Assembly (NCBI RefSeq): GCF_009931655.1
Contig: NZ_CP047984.1
Location: 1,178,001-1,242,000, forward strand
DNA length: 64,000 bases
Reading direction: 5' to 3'
Source: Pontibacter russatus
GTDB taxonomy: Bacteria; Bacteroidota; Bacteroidia; Cytophagales; Hymenobacteraceae
Position 1 is the first letter of the stretch. Each line of letters starts with the position of its first letter. Made by a program: the position numbers and the translations under genes. Of the stretch, positions 17,760-26,824 are shown one piece after another. Under the pieces are notes generated by a model, which had not been told where the DNA came from, did no database searches, and saw only the letters and a list, made by a program, of their open reading frames with translations.

Positions 17760-18486
17760 GTTTTTCTATATGGGGTGTATATAAATTATCTGATGGGATA
17801 TCGCCCTGGGCATGAATCGCCTCGCAAATCTTCCGGAGCGACGCCTCCAGGTTGCCGTCTGCTGTTTTGAAGGCATCCGCATCAATGGTGAGCGGCGCCC
17901 CTAACACCACCAAAGGCGCCCCGTATCCGGGGCAGGCGATGGCCTGCTCCAGGGAAAGACCGCCCACTGCCTGCACCGGCACATGCACCGCGTCCACCAC
18001 TTCTTTCAGCTGATCCAGCGGGCTGGGCATGCGTTTTCCCTGGGCGGCTATTCCCCGCCTTTCATCGTATCCTATATGGTGAATCACAAAGTCGCAACCC
18101 AGGTCCTCCAGCAGCCGGGCCCCGGCCACCATGTCCGGGCAACCCAAATTATCGCCCATCACCTTGACACCGTAATCCTTGCCCGCCTGCACCACGCATT
18201 TAACGGTTTCCGCATGTGCCCGGGCCATCACCACCACATGGGTAGCCCCGGCTTTTGCCATCATTTCAGCCTCCAGGTAGCCGCCGTCCATCGTTTTCAG
18301 ATCGGCGACAATCGGAATGCCCGGAAAAGCCTCCCGCAGCTTCCGGACCCCATGCAGCCCCTCCGCCAGAATTAGAGGAGTACCGGCTTCCAGCCAGTCC
18401 ACACCCGCCCGCATGGCCAGCGCCGCGGTTTCCAGGGCTTCGTCGATGTTGGTAAGATCCAGTGAAATCTGAACTATGGGCTTCAT
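17683..18486 (-). CDS. HUMPS family decarboxylase/aldolase (hexulose-6-phosphate synthase-like)
   Basis: Orotidine-5'-phosphate-decarboxylase-superfamily barrel. The signature ADLKTMDGGYLEAE (DxKxxD) and the start PIVQISLDLTNIDEAL match the hexulose-6-phosphate synthase / 3-keto-gulonate-6-phosphate decarboxylase group; IPIVADLK, GDNLGCPD and VIHHIGYD follow. About 240 residues form the domain; a further roughly 25-residue basic tail (NRNKISCRRQLCRSKGLGRN) is the out-of-frame reading of the ADH start and probably arose by loss of an earlier stop. Expected reaction: aldol or decarboxylation chemistry on a ketohexose (acid) phosphate. Substrate unknown. Confidence 0.82.
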   Translation of the reverse strand: MKPIVQISLDLTNIDEALETAALAMRAGVDWLEAGTPLILAEGLHGVRKLREAFPGIPIVADLKTMDGGYLEAEMMAKAGATHVVVMARAHAETVKCVVQAGKDYGVKVMGDNLGCPDMVAGARLLEDLGCDFVIHHIGYDERRGIAAQGKRMPSPLDQLKEVVDAVHVPVQAVGGLSLEQAIACPGYGAPLVVLGAPLTIDADAFKTADGNLEASLRKICEAIHAQGDIPSDNLYTPHIEKHVNRNKISCRRQLCRSKGLGRNQGN

Positions 18487-18556
18487 AATGAGCTATAGGA
18501 GTTGAACTGCATCTGTGAAATGGAAGGAATATGCTTCTAAGCTATATAGGCAGCTA

Positions 18557-19201
18557 TTATTCAGGCAGCGGCTTCACCAATACTTCTTTGTAATAAACCT
18601 TGCTCTCAGGGTCGTGGCCCTGGAGCGCGATGGTGCCGCTGGAGAGACGCTTGCCGATTTCGCCCTGCGCCTGCGCCAGCTCTGCCGGCTCGGTATACTC
18701 CACCACGGTTTTGTCATTTATCTTGATGGTTACCTTGTTATCCTGCACGATGATGTGCTCGGTGAACCACTCGTTGTCTTTCACGAACACCTCCCTGACG
18801 TCATCCACACCATACAGGCTGCCTGTTCTGCGCCAGTCAGTGTGCGAGTTGTTTACCTGTACCTCATAGCCCTGCGAAGGCCAGCCATCCTCCTGGTAAG
18901 CGGTATGGATGAAAATGCCGGAGTTGGAGCCAGGCGTGGTCATCACACGGGTCTTCAGCTCGAAGTTCTTGAAATCGGCGTCCTGCACCGGCCCCACGTA
19001 AAACAAATGGGCCCGGGGGCCATGCACGACAATCTTGCCATCCTCCACAGAGAAGGTAGCGGGGTTTTCGCTGGCTTTCCATCCGTCCAGGCTTTTCCCG
19101 TCGAACAGGCTGATCCAGCCATCGGAGTTCTGGCCTTGCATGGTGCCGGAACAGGAACTCAACAGGAGGAGGATGCTAAAGAACGTGACAAGGTTTTTCA
19201 T
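18557..19201 (-). CDS. DUF1080 (3-keto-disaccharide hydrolase family) lipoprotein
   Basis: 214 residues from the ATG at 19201, with a lipoprotein signal (MKNLVTFFSILLLLSSC). One concanavalin-like beta-sandwich of the DUF1080/PF06439 family: GWISLFDGKSLDGWK, NSGIFIHTAYQ, QGYEVQVNN and HIIVQDNKVTIKIND. Members cleave 3-keto-glycosides in the periplasm of Bacteroidota. A longer frame to 19246 adds an unlikely leader. It sits between the HUMPS gene and a PhyH dioxygenase, and a second DUF1080 paralogue is 1.4 kb upstream. Confidence 0.85.
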   Translation of the reverse strand: MKNLVTFFSILLLLSSCSGTMQGQNSDGWISLFDGKSLDGWKASENPATFSVEDGKIVVHGPRAHLFYVGPVQDADFKNFELKTRVMTTPGSNSGIFIHTAYQEDGWPSQGYEVQVNNSHTDWRRTGSLYGVDDVREVFVKDNEWFTEHIIVQDNKVTIKINDKTVVEYTEPAELAQAQGEIGKRLSSGTIALQGHDPESKVYYKEVLVKPLPE

Positions 19202-19476
19202 ATGGGTTTTCGCTGTTTTATATATGGTTTCCGATAATTCACGCATGCCGCTAAGCCGACGGTAGAGCTTGCCCTGGTTCCAGACTTTCCTGCGGTGACG
19301 CCCCTGGCCATCCGCATGAAGCTGTGCAGCATTGTCATGAATGATTTAAGTTATCTGTTTTATGCTGGAAGGCAAGGGGTTTTCTGCAAAAATTGGAATA
19401 ACCTGCTGAACCAAGGCAACACTACTGCTGCGCTGAGAACCGAAAACAGAAACGGCTTGCCGAGGCACCGGTGGCT

Positions 19477-20391
19477 TTATGCACCCGGATCGAACAGCAG
19501 CGGGAAAAACTGCCCCTGCATCTTCTCCCCTTTCGGAACAACCGGAACGCCGTGCAGCAGTTCCTGGTCGGTGTCAGACGCAGTGCCGTCGGCAAACACG
19601 TTCAGCACAAAAGCCCTTCTGGAGTGTTCGGACTTGTTTTTGTAGGAGCCGTGTACCATCAGGGGGTGGTGAAAGGCGGCATACCCCTTTTTCATCTCCA
19701 CGGGCACCGGCTTAAATGCAGCTTTTTGCTCTTCTGTCAAGTAATCCAGCACCCCTTCCATATCGCCTGCCAATTCCGGCTTGTCGAGCAGGCCCCAGCG
19801 GTGGCTCTTGGGCACGTAGTAGAGGCAGCCGTTCTCCGTGGTGGCATCGTCCAGCCCGGTCCAGCAGGTCAGGTGCTGCATGGGCGTGGTGCGGGTCCAG
19901 TAAGAGTAGTCCTGATGCCAGGCCACCACCCCACCGTGCAGGGCGGGCTTGCAGAACAGCTGATCGTGCCAGAAGCGCACCGGCCGGTTGCCCAGCAATT
20001 GGCTGGCGGCCATTACAAAAGCCGGGTTCCAGAGCACATCATGAAAGCCCGCCCCCACCCGCCAGGCCCCCAGCGCATGGAAAAGCACGGCATCCGGGTC
20101 AGACGACTCGTTGGAGTGGAACTCGTAAAAGAGGTGATGCCCCGGGTGTCCGGGGTCGGCGAGGGCCGCCAGTTCTTCGGTAAGCGTATCCACCTGCCAT
20201 TCTTCCAGCATTTTGATGTTCGGCAGGTAGCCGTTCTCATGAAAGAAGCTTACCTGCTCCTCCGAGAGCCTGTACTGCTCCCATTCCGCATCGGTAAGGG
20301 GCCAGGCAAATAGTTCCGATACCAGTTTATGATACGCAGCATAGTCTCCGGATCTGCTGTCCTGGAGGGATGAGGGCTGGGTCTGTAGCAT
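19477..20391 (-). CDS. Phytanoyl-CoA dioxygenase (PhyH) family protein
   Basis: 304-residue Fe(II)/2-oxoglutarate-dependent oxygenase. The iron-binding HxD is in VAWHQDYSYW and the distal His with 2-oxoglutarate-binding Arg in LMVHGSYKNKSEHSRRAFV, so the metal site is intact. The family hydroxylates diverse small molecules; in this catabolic context a sugar-derived or ether substrate is possible. The N-terminal region carries SFFHENGYLPNIKMLEEW. Cytoplasmic (no signal). No specific substrate can be inferred. Confidence 0.87.
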   Translation of the reverse strand: MLQTQPSSLQDSRSGDYAAYHKLVSELFAWPLTDAEWEQYRLSEEQVSFFHENGYLPNIKMLEEWQVDTLTEELAALADPGHPGHHLFYEFHSNESSDPDAVLFHALGAWRVGAGFHDVLWNPAFVMAASQLLGNRPVRFWHDQLFCKPALHGGVVAWHQDYSYWTRTTPMQHLTCWTGLDDATTENGCLYYVPKSHRWGLLDKPELAGDMEGVLDYLTEEQKAAFKPVPVEMKKGYAAFHHPLMVHGSYKNKSEHSRRAFVLNVFADGTASDTDQELLHGVPVVPKGEKMQGQFFPLLFDPGA

Positions 20392-20463
20392 GTGATTAGG
20401 AGTTAGGTTACTGAAGTTTAGTGCTTTTTATGCACTAAGTCAAGCCCAACCCCCAGAAGCTGA

Positions 20464-20485
20464 TGAGCCGGAGCTTACCGGCTCA
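20464..20485. repeat. Short inverted repeat downstream of DUF1080 gene
   Basis: Perfect 8-bp stem TGAGCCGG / CCGGCTCA with a 6-base loop, next to the larger hairpin at 20501-20541. May be a second transcription stop signal. Confidence 0.45.
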
Positions 20486-20500
20486 TGTATTTCAGAGGTC

Positions 20501-20541
20501 ACCCTTCCATGTATCTCCGGAGAGGAGATATATGGAAGGGT
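20501..20541 (-). terminator. Terminator hairpin of the PUL operon (minus strand)
   Basis: An 18-bp stem (ACCCTTCCATGTATCTCC / GGAGATATATGGAAGGGT, one G-U-type mismatch) with a 5-base loop lies 12 bases after the DUF1080 stop at 20553. It probably ends the leftward transcript that starts at the SusC gene. No long T tract is seen. Confidence 0.7.
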
Positions 20542-20552
20542 AGGTGGGTTCG

Positions 20553-21260
20553 CTACTCCTTCAAATCATCGTCCAGTTCTTTGATGGCGATGTTGCGGAA
20601 ACGGTGCGCCGCGCCGGGTGCCCAGGAGTTTAGCCCGCAGCAGTCGCCCGCGTTAGGGGAGTACAGCGCCGTCCAATGCGATTGCAGGCCGACCATGCCT
20701 TCGGTGGCACCGGTTGGGAAGTCGTTTTCAGGCTGCTGCACATCCCACATCTGCACCCCGTTTATCCAGAGCGTGACGCGCGGCACCTCGCCCACCATCC
20801 GTATCCGGAACGAGTTCCACTCACCGGGCTTCCACACTTTGTTCCGATTCTTAGCCAAGGCCACCTCGCTTACCGGCATGCGCTCCCCATATAAATTGCC
20901 CGTGCTTCCGGCCGCGTCATCCAGCTCAATCTGGTAGGCAATGCCGCTTTCGGAGGAACGGATAAAGATGCCGCCGTTGGTGAAGGAATCAATCTTGGCC
21001 TCCAGGTACAGGTCGAAATTCTTGTATTTTTTATCTGATAGCAGCACGCCGCCCTGCCCATAGGGATTCTGCCGCAGCACGATGGCGCCGCCCTCCACCC
21101 GCACATCGGGCGTGGTGCCCTGGTGGGTGGTGCGGCTGATGTGCCACCCGTTCAGGTTTTTCCCGTTGAAGATGGGTTCATATCCCTCCGGTATCTGCGC
21201 CCCCGCCACCGTATATATAAAAGTGAATAGAAGAAGCGGTATGATTTTCTTTAGCTGCAT
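20553..21260 (-). CDS. DUF1080 (3-keto-disaccharide hydrolase family) protein, exported
   Basis: 235 residues from the ATG at 21260, with a signal peptide (LKKIIPLLLFTFIYTVAGAQ). One DUF1080 beta-sandwich: YEPIFNGKNLNGWHISRTTHQG, GGVLLSDKKYKNFDLYLEAK, NGGIFIRSSESGIAYQIELDD, WNSFRIRMVGEVPRVTLWING. The typical substrate is a 3-keto-glycoside. A much longer upstream frame has no sensible composition. It lies 29 bases downstream of a SUMF1-like gene and is the last gene of the leftward operon before the hairpin. Confidence 0.85.
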   Translation of the reverse strand: MQLKKIIPLLLFTFIYTVAGAQIPEGYEPIFNGKNLNGWHISRTTHQGTTPDVRVEGGAIVLRQNPYGQGGVLLSDKKYKNFDLYLEAKIDSFTNGGIFIRSSESGIAYQIELDDAAGSTGNLYGERMPVSEVALAKNRNKVWKPGEWNSFRIRMVGEVPRVTLWINGVQMWDVQQPENDFPTGATEGMVGLQSHWTALYSPNAGDCCGLNSWAPGAAHRFRNIAIKELDDDLKE

Positions 21261-21289
21261 ATAAATCAGATTAGCAGGGTTATATATCG

Positions 21290-22132
21290 CTATGGCCGGG
21301 GCTCCATCACCACCCGGAATCCGACGTCGAAGCCGTTGCCCGGACCGGCGGCGTGGGTCATATAGGTGGCGTTCTTGGCATCGCCGGTGAAGGAGGCGCC
21401 TTTGAGGACGTGGAGTTTCCCGGAGCGCGGCGGCACCGGGTCCGCGAATATTTTCCCGTTGTAGTAATCCTGCACCCACTCCCACACATTGCCAATCATA
21501 TCATATATGCCCCAGGCATTCGGTTCTTTTGACCCAACTTGCCGCATGGTGGTGTCGCTGATGACGCCCCTCGCGCGGGCCTCTGCCCAGGGAATCTCGT
21601 CCTTAGCCCCGGCGCGGGCGGCGTACTCCCACTCAAACTCGGTGGGCAGGCGGTATAGATGCTTTTTGTCCAGCCTGTTCAGCTTTTTGATAAAGGCCTG
21701 CGCGTCCTCCCAGGTAATGTTCCCGACGGGGTGCTTCTTGGCGTCTCCGGCCACTTTGTCGCCCTGGAAAAAGGACGGGTTGCTGCCCATCACTTTCTCC
21801 CACTGCTCCTGCGTCACCTCGTATTTGCCTATATAGTAGGGGCGCTCCAGCTTTACCTCGAAGCCGGGCATGGCCGCTTCCGCAGCCATTTTCTCCGCCA
21901 CTTTATAGGCAGAAGGAGGCAGCACCTTCCTGACCTCGCCATCAGGCCCGGGCTGGGGCGGCACGTAGGCGCTGACCGTCGGCTGGTACCGGCCCACCAC
22001 CATGCTGCCCGGTTGTATCAGCACAAACTCCATCCCGGTGCTGTTGGTGACTGTCTTCTCCTGGGCCTGCAATGGCCTCTCTGCCCCTATATAAAGCGAC
22101 AGCAGCAGTATGATTTTCAGTTTGGCGTGCAT
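21290..22132 (-). CDS. SUMF1/FGE-fold protein lacking active-site cysteines, exported
   Basis: 280 residues with a signal peptide (LKIILLLSLYIGAERPLQAQ). One FGE-sulfatase fold domain: GMEFVLIQPGSMVVGRY, YYIGKYEVTQEQWEKVMG, LPTEFEWEYAARAG, NVWEWVQDYYNG and GFRVVME. The segment that carries the two catalytic cysteines in true FGEs is KGASFTGDAKNATY here, so it cannot be a formylglycine-generating enzyme. Such members are usually ligand-binding or iron-oxygenase-like proteins. No sulfatase lies next to it. Only 4 bases from the quinoprotein-like gene, same operon. Confidence 0.85.
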   Translation of the reverse strand: MHAKLKIILLLSLYIGAERPLQAQEKTVTNSTGMEFVLIQPGSMVVGRYQPTVSAYVPPQPGPDGEVRKVLPPSAYKVAEKMAAEAAMPGFEVKLERPYYIGKYEVTQEQWEKVMGSNPSFFQGDKVAGDAKKHPVGNITWEDAQAFIKKLNRLDKKHLYRLPTEFEWEYAARAGAKDEIPWAEARARGVISDTTMRQVGSKEPNAWGIYDMIGNVWEWVQDYYNGKIFADPVPPRSGKLHVLKGASFTGDAKNATYMTHAAGPGNGFDVGFRVVMEPRP

Positions 22133-22136
22133 GGCT

Positions 22137-24467
22137 TTATTGTGCTTCGTCTTCTACCCAGTTCCGTTGCGTGGTGCGGTAGCCTTTATGTACTTCCAGG
22201 TACTGCATGGTGGCACCGCCGGGGATCAGTTCGGTACGCTCCCGCACCTCCTTCACCTCCTCCGGCGTGATGACCGAGGCCTTGTTGCCCAAATCGCTGC
22301 TGTTGCGCACGTAGCTGAGCACAGACGCTATCCACTCATCGCTCTGGTGTGCCATCGAGGGCATCATGTCCGGGTACTCTTTGCCGTCAATGGGTCCTTT
22401 GAGCCCGTGCAGCAGTATCTCGATGGGGAGGACTTTGTCGGTGCCCTGCAGGCGCGGCGAACCGGCAAGCGGCGGGGCCGGCATCGGGCCTCCGCCGATC
22501 TGCTTACCCTTGCCCTCCGGGCCGTGGCAGGTGGCGCACAGCTGCTTATATATGACTGCTCCCTGGGTTATCAGTTCCCGTTCCTCGGGGCTGATGTTTT
22601 TGATGCGCTCCTGCTCCGCCGCAATCCGCGCGTGCGTATCTATATAGGATTTGTAGGAGGCCTGCATCACTTCGTTGTTCGGGTTGGCGGCGAGCAAGTC
22701 TTTCACAGTGGCCTGTGCCTCCTCTGTCTTGTTCTCGCGCAGCGACAGCATCAGTTGGATGCGGACATCCGCACTCGGGTCGTCCTTCATCGTGCCGAGT
22801 TTCGCAATCACTTCCCGGTCGTTTTCATCGATATACATCTCGCTCATCCACACGGCGGTTTTCCGGATGTGCGGGTTTTCGTCGGCCAGGGCCTTGAACA
22901 GGATGTCCTTCTCCATCTCTCCCATGCCCTCCAGTGTCCACAGCGCATGGATGCGGGTGATGGGGCCCGGCTTCTCTTCCAGGGTGGCCTGCTGGCCAAG
23001 GGCTATTTTCTTTAAAGCAGGAACAACAGACTTGTCATCGCGCACCACCAGCAGCAGTTGAGCATTGTCGCGCCACCAGCCGTTCGGGTGCGCCAGGTAG
23101 GTGACGAGCTTGCTACTTGGCTGCTCCAGCATCTGTGGCCGCTCCGGGTCGCGTTTGAAATCTTCGTGTACCACTCTATATATGCGGCCCATTCCGCGGT
23201 TCTTATAGAGCTCTTTTTCCTGGATGATGCCGCCCAGGTAAGTGCCCGGCCCCGACCACTCGCTCTCCTGGATGATGCCGTGGTACATATCCACGATGTA
23301 AAAAGTGCCGTCCGGCCCGGTGTAGGTGTTGATGGGGCGAAAGTTCATGTCGGCCGACGCGAGCCAGTCCTTGCCTTCATATACATTCTGTATCTGAATC
23401 TTGCCGTCTTTGTTCACTATTTCGCCCCGCTTGATGATGTGGGCCACCGGCTCCGGTATAAAATAATCACCCACCATATCCTCGGGCATCCGGTCGCCGC
23501 GGAAGATGGACTGCCCGGCCCCGGCGGTAAAATGCTTCAGGGTGTTGTCTTCGGGCCGCAGGGCATCCGGGCCTCCCTGCGCGTCAATCGTCCCGATGAT
23601 GGGCCACGGCACTGCAAAGTCCTCTGTAAACTGGTCTTTAAAATTGAGGGCGCCGTAGGCGGGCATCTGCTCGATCTGCACGGCGGGCAGCCCCGGCCCG
23701 GCCTCCGACAAGAACAGTCGGCCATAGTTATCTGTGGTGATGCCCCACTGCCCGGTCATGTTGTCGATGATGGTATCGGCCACCAGCACGCCATCCTTGT
23801 ACTTGTAGCGCAGGTTGTCGCGGGTGGGGTATATCCAGTTGTTGAGGTTCCAGAGCAGGCCGCCGTTCTGGTGCTCCAGGTTGCGGAGGTCGGGCACGTT
23901 GTTCTCAAACACCATTTTCTTTTCATCCGCTTTCCCGTCTCCGTCCGTGTCGCGGTAGCTCCATATATGGCGCACGTTAGTTTCCTGCACCAGCACCTTG
24001 TCCCCGATGGGCAGCACCACGCGCGGCAACACCAGGCTGTCGACAAAGATGGTGGCCTTGTCCATGGTGCCGTCCCAGTCAGTGTCCTCCAGCAGTTTGA
24101 TGCGGCTGGTGGGCTGGAACTGGTCCGTGCCCTCGTTGTCCTTCATATAGGTGTTCATCTCGGCCACATACAGCCTGCCGTTGCCGTCCCAGGCCATGGC
24201 CACCGGCTCCTGCACCATCGGCTCGCTGGCCACCAACTGTATATGGAAGCCCGGCGGGAGCACGATTTTGCGCATGCTCTCCTCCGGCGACAGCGGTGTG
24301 GAGGGCGGATTCTCGTCCACCACCACGCGCTCAAAGGTCTCTTTCTCTACTTCCGCTTCTTTCTTGGGCGAACAGTAGGTGCATAGAACCAGGGCAAAAG
24401 CAGCTACACCAAAAGTGCGCAGGCTGGTATTGGTCTTCAGGTGATACAGGTTGTTATCGGGGTGCAT
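22137..24467 (-). CDS. Haem-c containing propeller/HEAT dehydrogenase (PVC-type CxxCH protein)
   Basis: 776-residue exported protein, possibly lipid-anchored (VLCTYCSPKKE). N-terminal propeller of the membrane-bound-dehydrogenase / DUF7133 type (MAWDGNGRLYVAEMNTYMKD, HIWSYRDTDGDGKADEKK), a HEAT-like middle (about 500-610), and a C-terminal cytochrome c domain with CATCH at 644-648 and a likely Met ligand in YPDMMPSM. It probably oxidises a sugar and passes electrons to the respiratory chain. With two DUF1080 proteins nearby, a 3-keto-sugar forming role is attractive but not proven. Confidence 0.85.
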   Translation of the reverse strand: MHPDNNLYHLKTNTSLRTFGVAAFALVLCTYCSPKKEAEVEKETFERVVVDENPPSTPLSPEESMRKIVLPPGFHIQLVASEPMVQEPVAMAWDGNGRLYVAEMNTYMKDNEGTDQFQPTSRIKLLEDTDWDGTMDKATIFVDSLVLPRVVLPIGDKVLVQETNVRHIWSYRDTDGDGKADEKKMVFENNVPDLRNLEHQNGGLLWNLNNWIYPTRDNLRYKYKDGVLVADTIIDNMTGQWGITTDNYGRLFLSEAGPGLPAVQIEQMPAYGALNFKDQFTEDFAVPWPIIGTIDAQGGPDALRPEDNTLKHFTAGAGQSIFRGDRMPEDMVGDYFIPEPVAHIIKRGEIVNKDGKIQIQNVYEGKDWLASADMNFRPINTYTGPDGTFYIVDMYHGIIQESEWSGPGTYLGGIIQEKELYKNRGMGRIYRVVHEDFKRDPERPQMLEQPSSKLVTYLAHPNGWWRDNAQLLLVVRDDKSVVPALKKIALGQQATLEEKPGPITRIHALWTLEGMGEMEKDILFKALADENPHIRKTAVWMSEMYIDENDREVIAKLGTMKDDPSADVRIQLMLSLRENKTEEAQATVKDLLAANPNNEVMQASYKSYIDTHARIAAEQERIKNISPEERELITQGAVIYKQLCATCHGPEGKGKQIGGGPMPAPPLAGSPRLQGTDKVLPIEILLHGLKGPIDGKEYPDMMPSMAHQSDEWIASVLSYVRNSSDLGNKASVITPEEVKEVRERTELIPGGATMQYLEVHKGYRTTQRNWVEDEAQ

Positions 24468-24509
24468 GGGTTTAAAGCATTAAGGTTAAGCCATATATGG
24501 CTTCTTAGT

Positions 24510-25187
24510 CTATCTTTTCAGATGAGGAGACAGGGCTTTTTGCCATATCTGGTAGCCCTTGTTGTTCATGTGCAGGCTGTCCTCTAAAAATATCTCCGGT
24601 TTCGGCTTTTTGTTTTTGCCCAGCATCAGGCTGTAAGTATCCACAAAGGTTGTGTGGGGTTGAGCCTTCATATAGGCGCGGATGAGTTTGTTTGCCTCCT
24701 CCATCACGGGTTTGTACTGCCACCGCGAAGGGCTCGGCTTGATGGATACGTACACGATGGGCACCTCCGGCAATTCCTGTCGAATGGACGTGAACACATC
24801 CTGGAAGCGTTCCAGCACTTCCGGCGCCTGTACCGTGCCACCAGCCAGGTCGTTCTCTCCGGAGTAAATGACAATCTGCTTCGGCTGGTATGGCAGCACA
24901 ATGTCGCCGAGGTAGCGTTTTAGGTCCAGCAGGGTAGAGCCGCCGAAACCCCGGTTGATGACGGTGTGCTTCGGGAACATTTTCTGCATATCGTCCCACA
25001 TCCGGAACGAGGAACTACCCACGAACAGGATAGCGTCCTTTGGCGGCATCTGCACACTGTCCTGCTGTTTGTAAGCCTGGATTTCATCCCAGAACGGCGG
25101 TTTCTCTTCCTGGGCCCGGGCCGCCGCAGGCAGCACGAGATAACATAGCAGCAGCAGGACGAGGTGTAAGGTGTTGTGTCGCTTCAT
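24510..25187 (-). CDS. Secreted SGNH/GDSL hydrolase
   Basis: 225 residues with a signal peptide (LVLLLLCYLVLPAAARAQ). SGNH blocks are visible: nucleophile Ser in ILFVGSSSFRMW, Gly in NRGFGGST, Asn in VIYSGENDLAGG, and the Asp-x-x-His in EDSLHMNNKGYQIW. Probably a carbohydrate esterase removing acetyl or other acyl groups from glycans. It sits between the GH144-like genes and the dehydrogenase gene in the same direction, consistent with the polysaccharide utilisation locus. Confidence 0.88.
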   Translation of the reverse strand: MKRHNTLHLVLLLLCYLVLPAAARAQEEKPPFWDEIQAYKQQDSVQMPPKDAILFVGSSSFRMWDDMQKMFPKHTVINRGFGGSTLLDLKRYLGDIVLPYQPKQIVIYSGENDLAGGTVQAPEVLERFQDVFTSIRQELPEVPIVYVSIKPSPSRWQYKPVMEEANKLIRAYMKAQPHTTFVDTYSLMLGKNKKPKPEIFLEDSLHMNNKGYQIWQKALSPHLKR

Positions 25188-25278
25188 CTTTTTTGTTTTA
25201 GTTTCTTTGACTTTATATATAGGTATAACGGTGAAAACGCGCTTTCCCTACAATTTATACATAAACAGCCAGAAACGT

Positions 25279-26658
25279 TTACTTCAGGTGCGGGCTTTCG
25301 AAACCCAGCTTCTTTAAACCGGCCTGCACTTCCGGGGCGCTCATAAACAAATCCCACAGCAGCCCGGTGCGGCCATTCTCAATCATCACCGGAATCGGCC
25401 CCTGGTCGATGCCAAGGTAGCGCGGGAGGTACCAATCCTTCTCCTCCGAGAAAGCATCGTAGAATCCGTACTCCCCCCACAGTTTGTCTCCCATGTCTTC
25501 GTACAGGTGGCGGATCACGCGCATGGATTCCTCGGGCGCGTAGGGATAGGACGACAGGGCCGCTGTCGGGGCGATAACTCCGAGGTCGTGTTTGGGGCTG
25601 TGGCCGGCGTAGCCTTCCGGCGAGTAGCTGGAGGTCAGGCCCCAGGTGTCTTTTCCGTAGCCTTCGAAGTTCTTGGGGTTATCTACGGCGTATTCGTATT
25701 GGATCATCGTGTGGTTCTGGTTGAGCTTCCAGTAATCAGCATACTTATCCTTCAGTCCGCGCGGGTCCAGGCCCAGGTACGAATAGTGCGCCCAGAACAT
25801 CGGCCCCACCGTCCCTTCGTGGCCATTGTGACTCAGCACCACCTCACGCCCATAGGTTTTCGCATCAGAGGTGATTTTGCCGTTCTGCGCCCAACCCTCG
25901 TGGTATACCTCGGCGGGCACCCCGTGCGTGGGCGAGGCGGCAGCCAGCACGTACATGATCAGGGCCTCGTTGTAACCCGTCACCGGGAAATTCATTTCCC
26001 AGGCGTAGTCCGGGCTCCAGTGCCAGTACAGCACGTTCTGCCCGTCTTTTCGGTACCAGTCCCACTCCACTTCCTTCCAGAGCTTGTCTATCTGGGCAGC
26101 CAATGCCTTCTCCTCCGCAGTACCGTCCTGCAGATACTGCCGCACAGTAAGCAAGCCCTGCACGAGGAAGGCTGTCTCCACCAAATCACCCCCGTTGTCC
26201 TTCTGCCCGAAGGGCTTTACTTTGCCCGTCTCGCCCTCTATCCAGTGCGGCCAGGCACCGTGGAAGCGATCGGCCTTTTCGAGGTAGTCCACCATTTTCT
26301 GCAGGCGCTCCACCCCTTCCTCCCGTGTAATAAACCCACGTTCCATGCCGACGATGAGAGCCATCAGGCCAAAACCGGTGGCTCCCGTGGTCACGACGTT
26401 GCGGTCATTCGAAGGGTATACATTGTCCATGTGGATTCGCTCCCGGGCATGGCCGGACGTGGGCTCTGCGCCGTTCCAGAAATACTGAAACGTCTTTTCC
26501 TGCACCAAGGTCAGGAGTTCCTCGTCGCTGAGGCTGTCTTCTGCCGTAGTGGCAGTGGGTGCGGTGGCAACGGTGGTTGTCTCGGTTTCAGAGGGATTCT
26601 GGCAGCCGAACAGGCTGGCCAGCGGCAAAACTATAAGCGGGATTAATTTACGTTTCAT
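25279..26658 (-). CDS. GH144-like glucanase lipoprotein (glucoamylase/DUF3131-type)
   Basis: 459 residues from the ATG at 26658, lipoprotein signal (LIVLPLASLFGC). The catalytic domain is the (alpha/alpha)6 barrel PF10091 'glucoamylase' of GH144: TFQYFWNGAEPTSGHARER, TTGATGFGLMALIVG, VETAFLVQGLLT, YYWHWSPDYAWEMNFPVTGYNE-like segment (LYWHWSPDYAWEMNF), and the C-terminal YLGIDQGPIPVMIENGRTG. Characterised GH144 members are endo-beta-1,2-glucanases. A close paralogue lies upstream (26825-28342). Both belong to the SusCD locus. Confidence 0.86.
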   Translation of the reverse strand: MKRKLIPLIVLPLASLFGCQNPSETETTTVATAPTATTAEDSLSDEELLTLVQEKTFQYFWNGAEPTSGHARERIHMDNVYPSNDRNVVTTGATGFGLMALIVGMERGFITREEGVERLQKMVDYLEKADRFHGAWPHWIEGETGKVKPFGQKDNGGDLVETAFLVQGLLTVRQYLQDGTAEEKALAAQIDKLWKEVEWDWYRKDGQNVLYWHWSPDYAWEMNFPVTGYNEALIMYVLAAASPTHGVPAEVYHEGWAQNGKITSDAKTYGREVVLSHNGHEGTVGPMFWAHYSYLGLDPRGLKDKYADYWKLNQNHTMIQYEYAVDNPKNFEGYGKDTWGLTSSYSPEGYAGHSPKHDLGVIAPTAALSSYPYAPEESMRVIRHLYEDMGDKLWGEYGFYDAFSEEKDWYLPRYLGIDQGPIPVMIENGRTGLLWDLFMSAPEVQAGLKKLGFESPHLK

Positions 26659-26824
26659 TGTTTCTATATCTTTTTCTGATATCCTGTTTATATATGAGGC
26701 ACTCGCGCACCCGCTAATGCAGGTAAACGCCAAGCACCTTAGAGGCACCTGCTCCGGTGAGTTTCAGCATATATTCGCCTGGCAGCGCGTCGGCTCCGAA
26801 CGTAACCGCCTGTAGGCCGCTGCC

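Noticed and set aside
20553..21485. Longer start for the second DUF1080 gene (21485)
   Set aside because: The added 75 residues are Arg/Gly-rich and run through the neighbouring SUMF1 gene; the ATG at 21260 opens a clean signal peptide.
23058..24386. 442-aa plus-strand frame over the dehydrogenase gene
   Set aside because: Shadow frame; no family resemblance, and the other strand encodes a clear haem-c protein.
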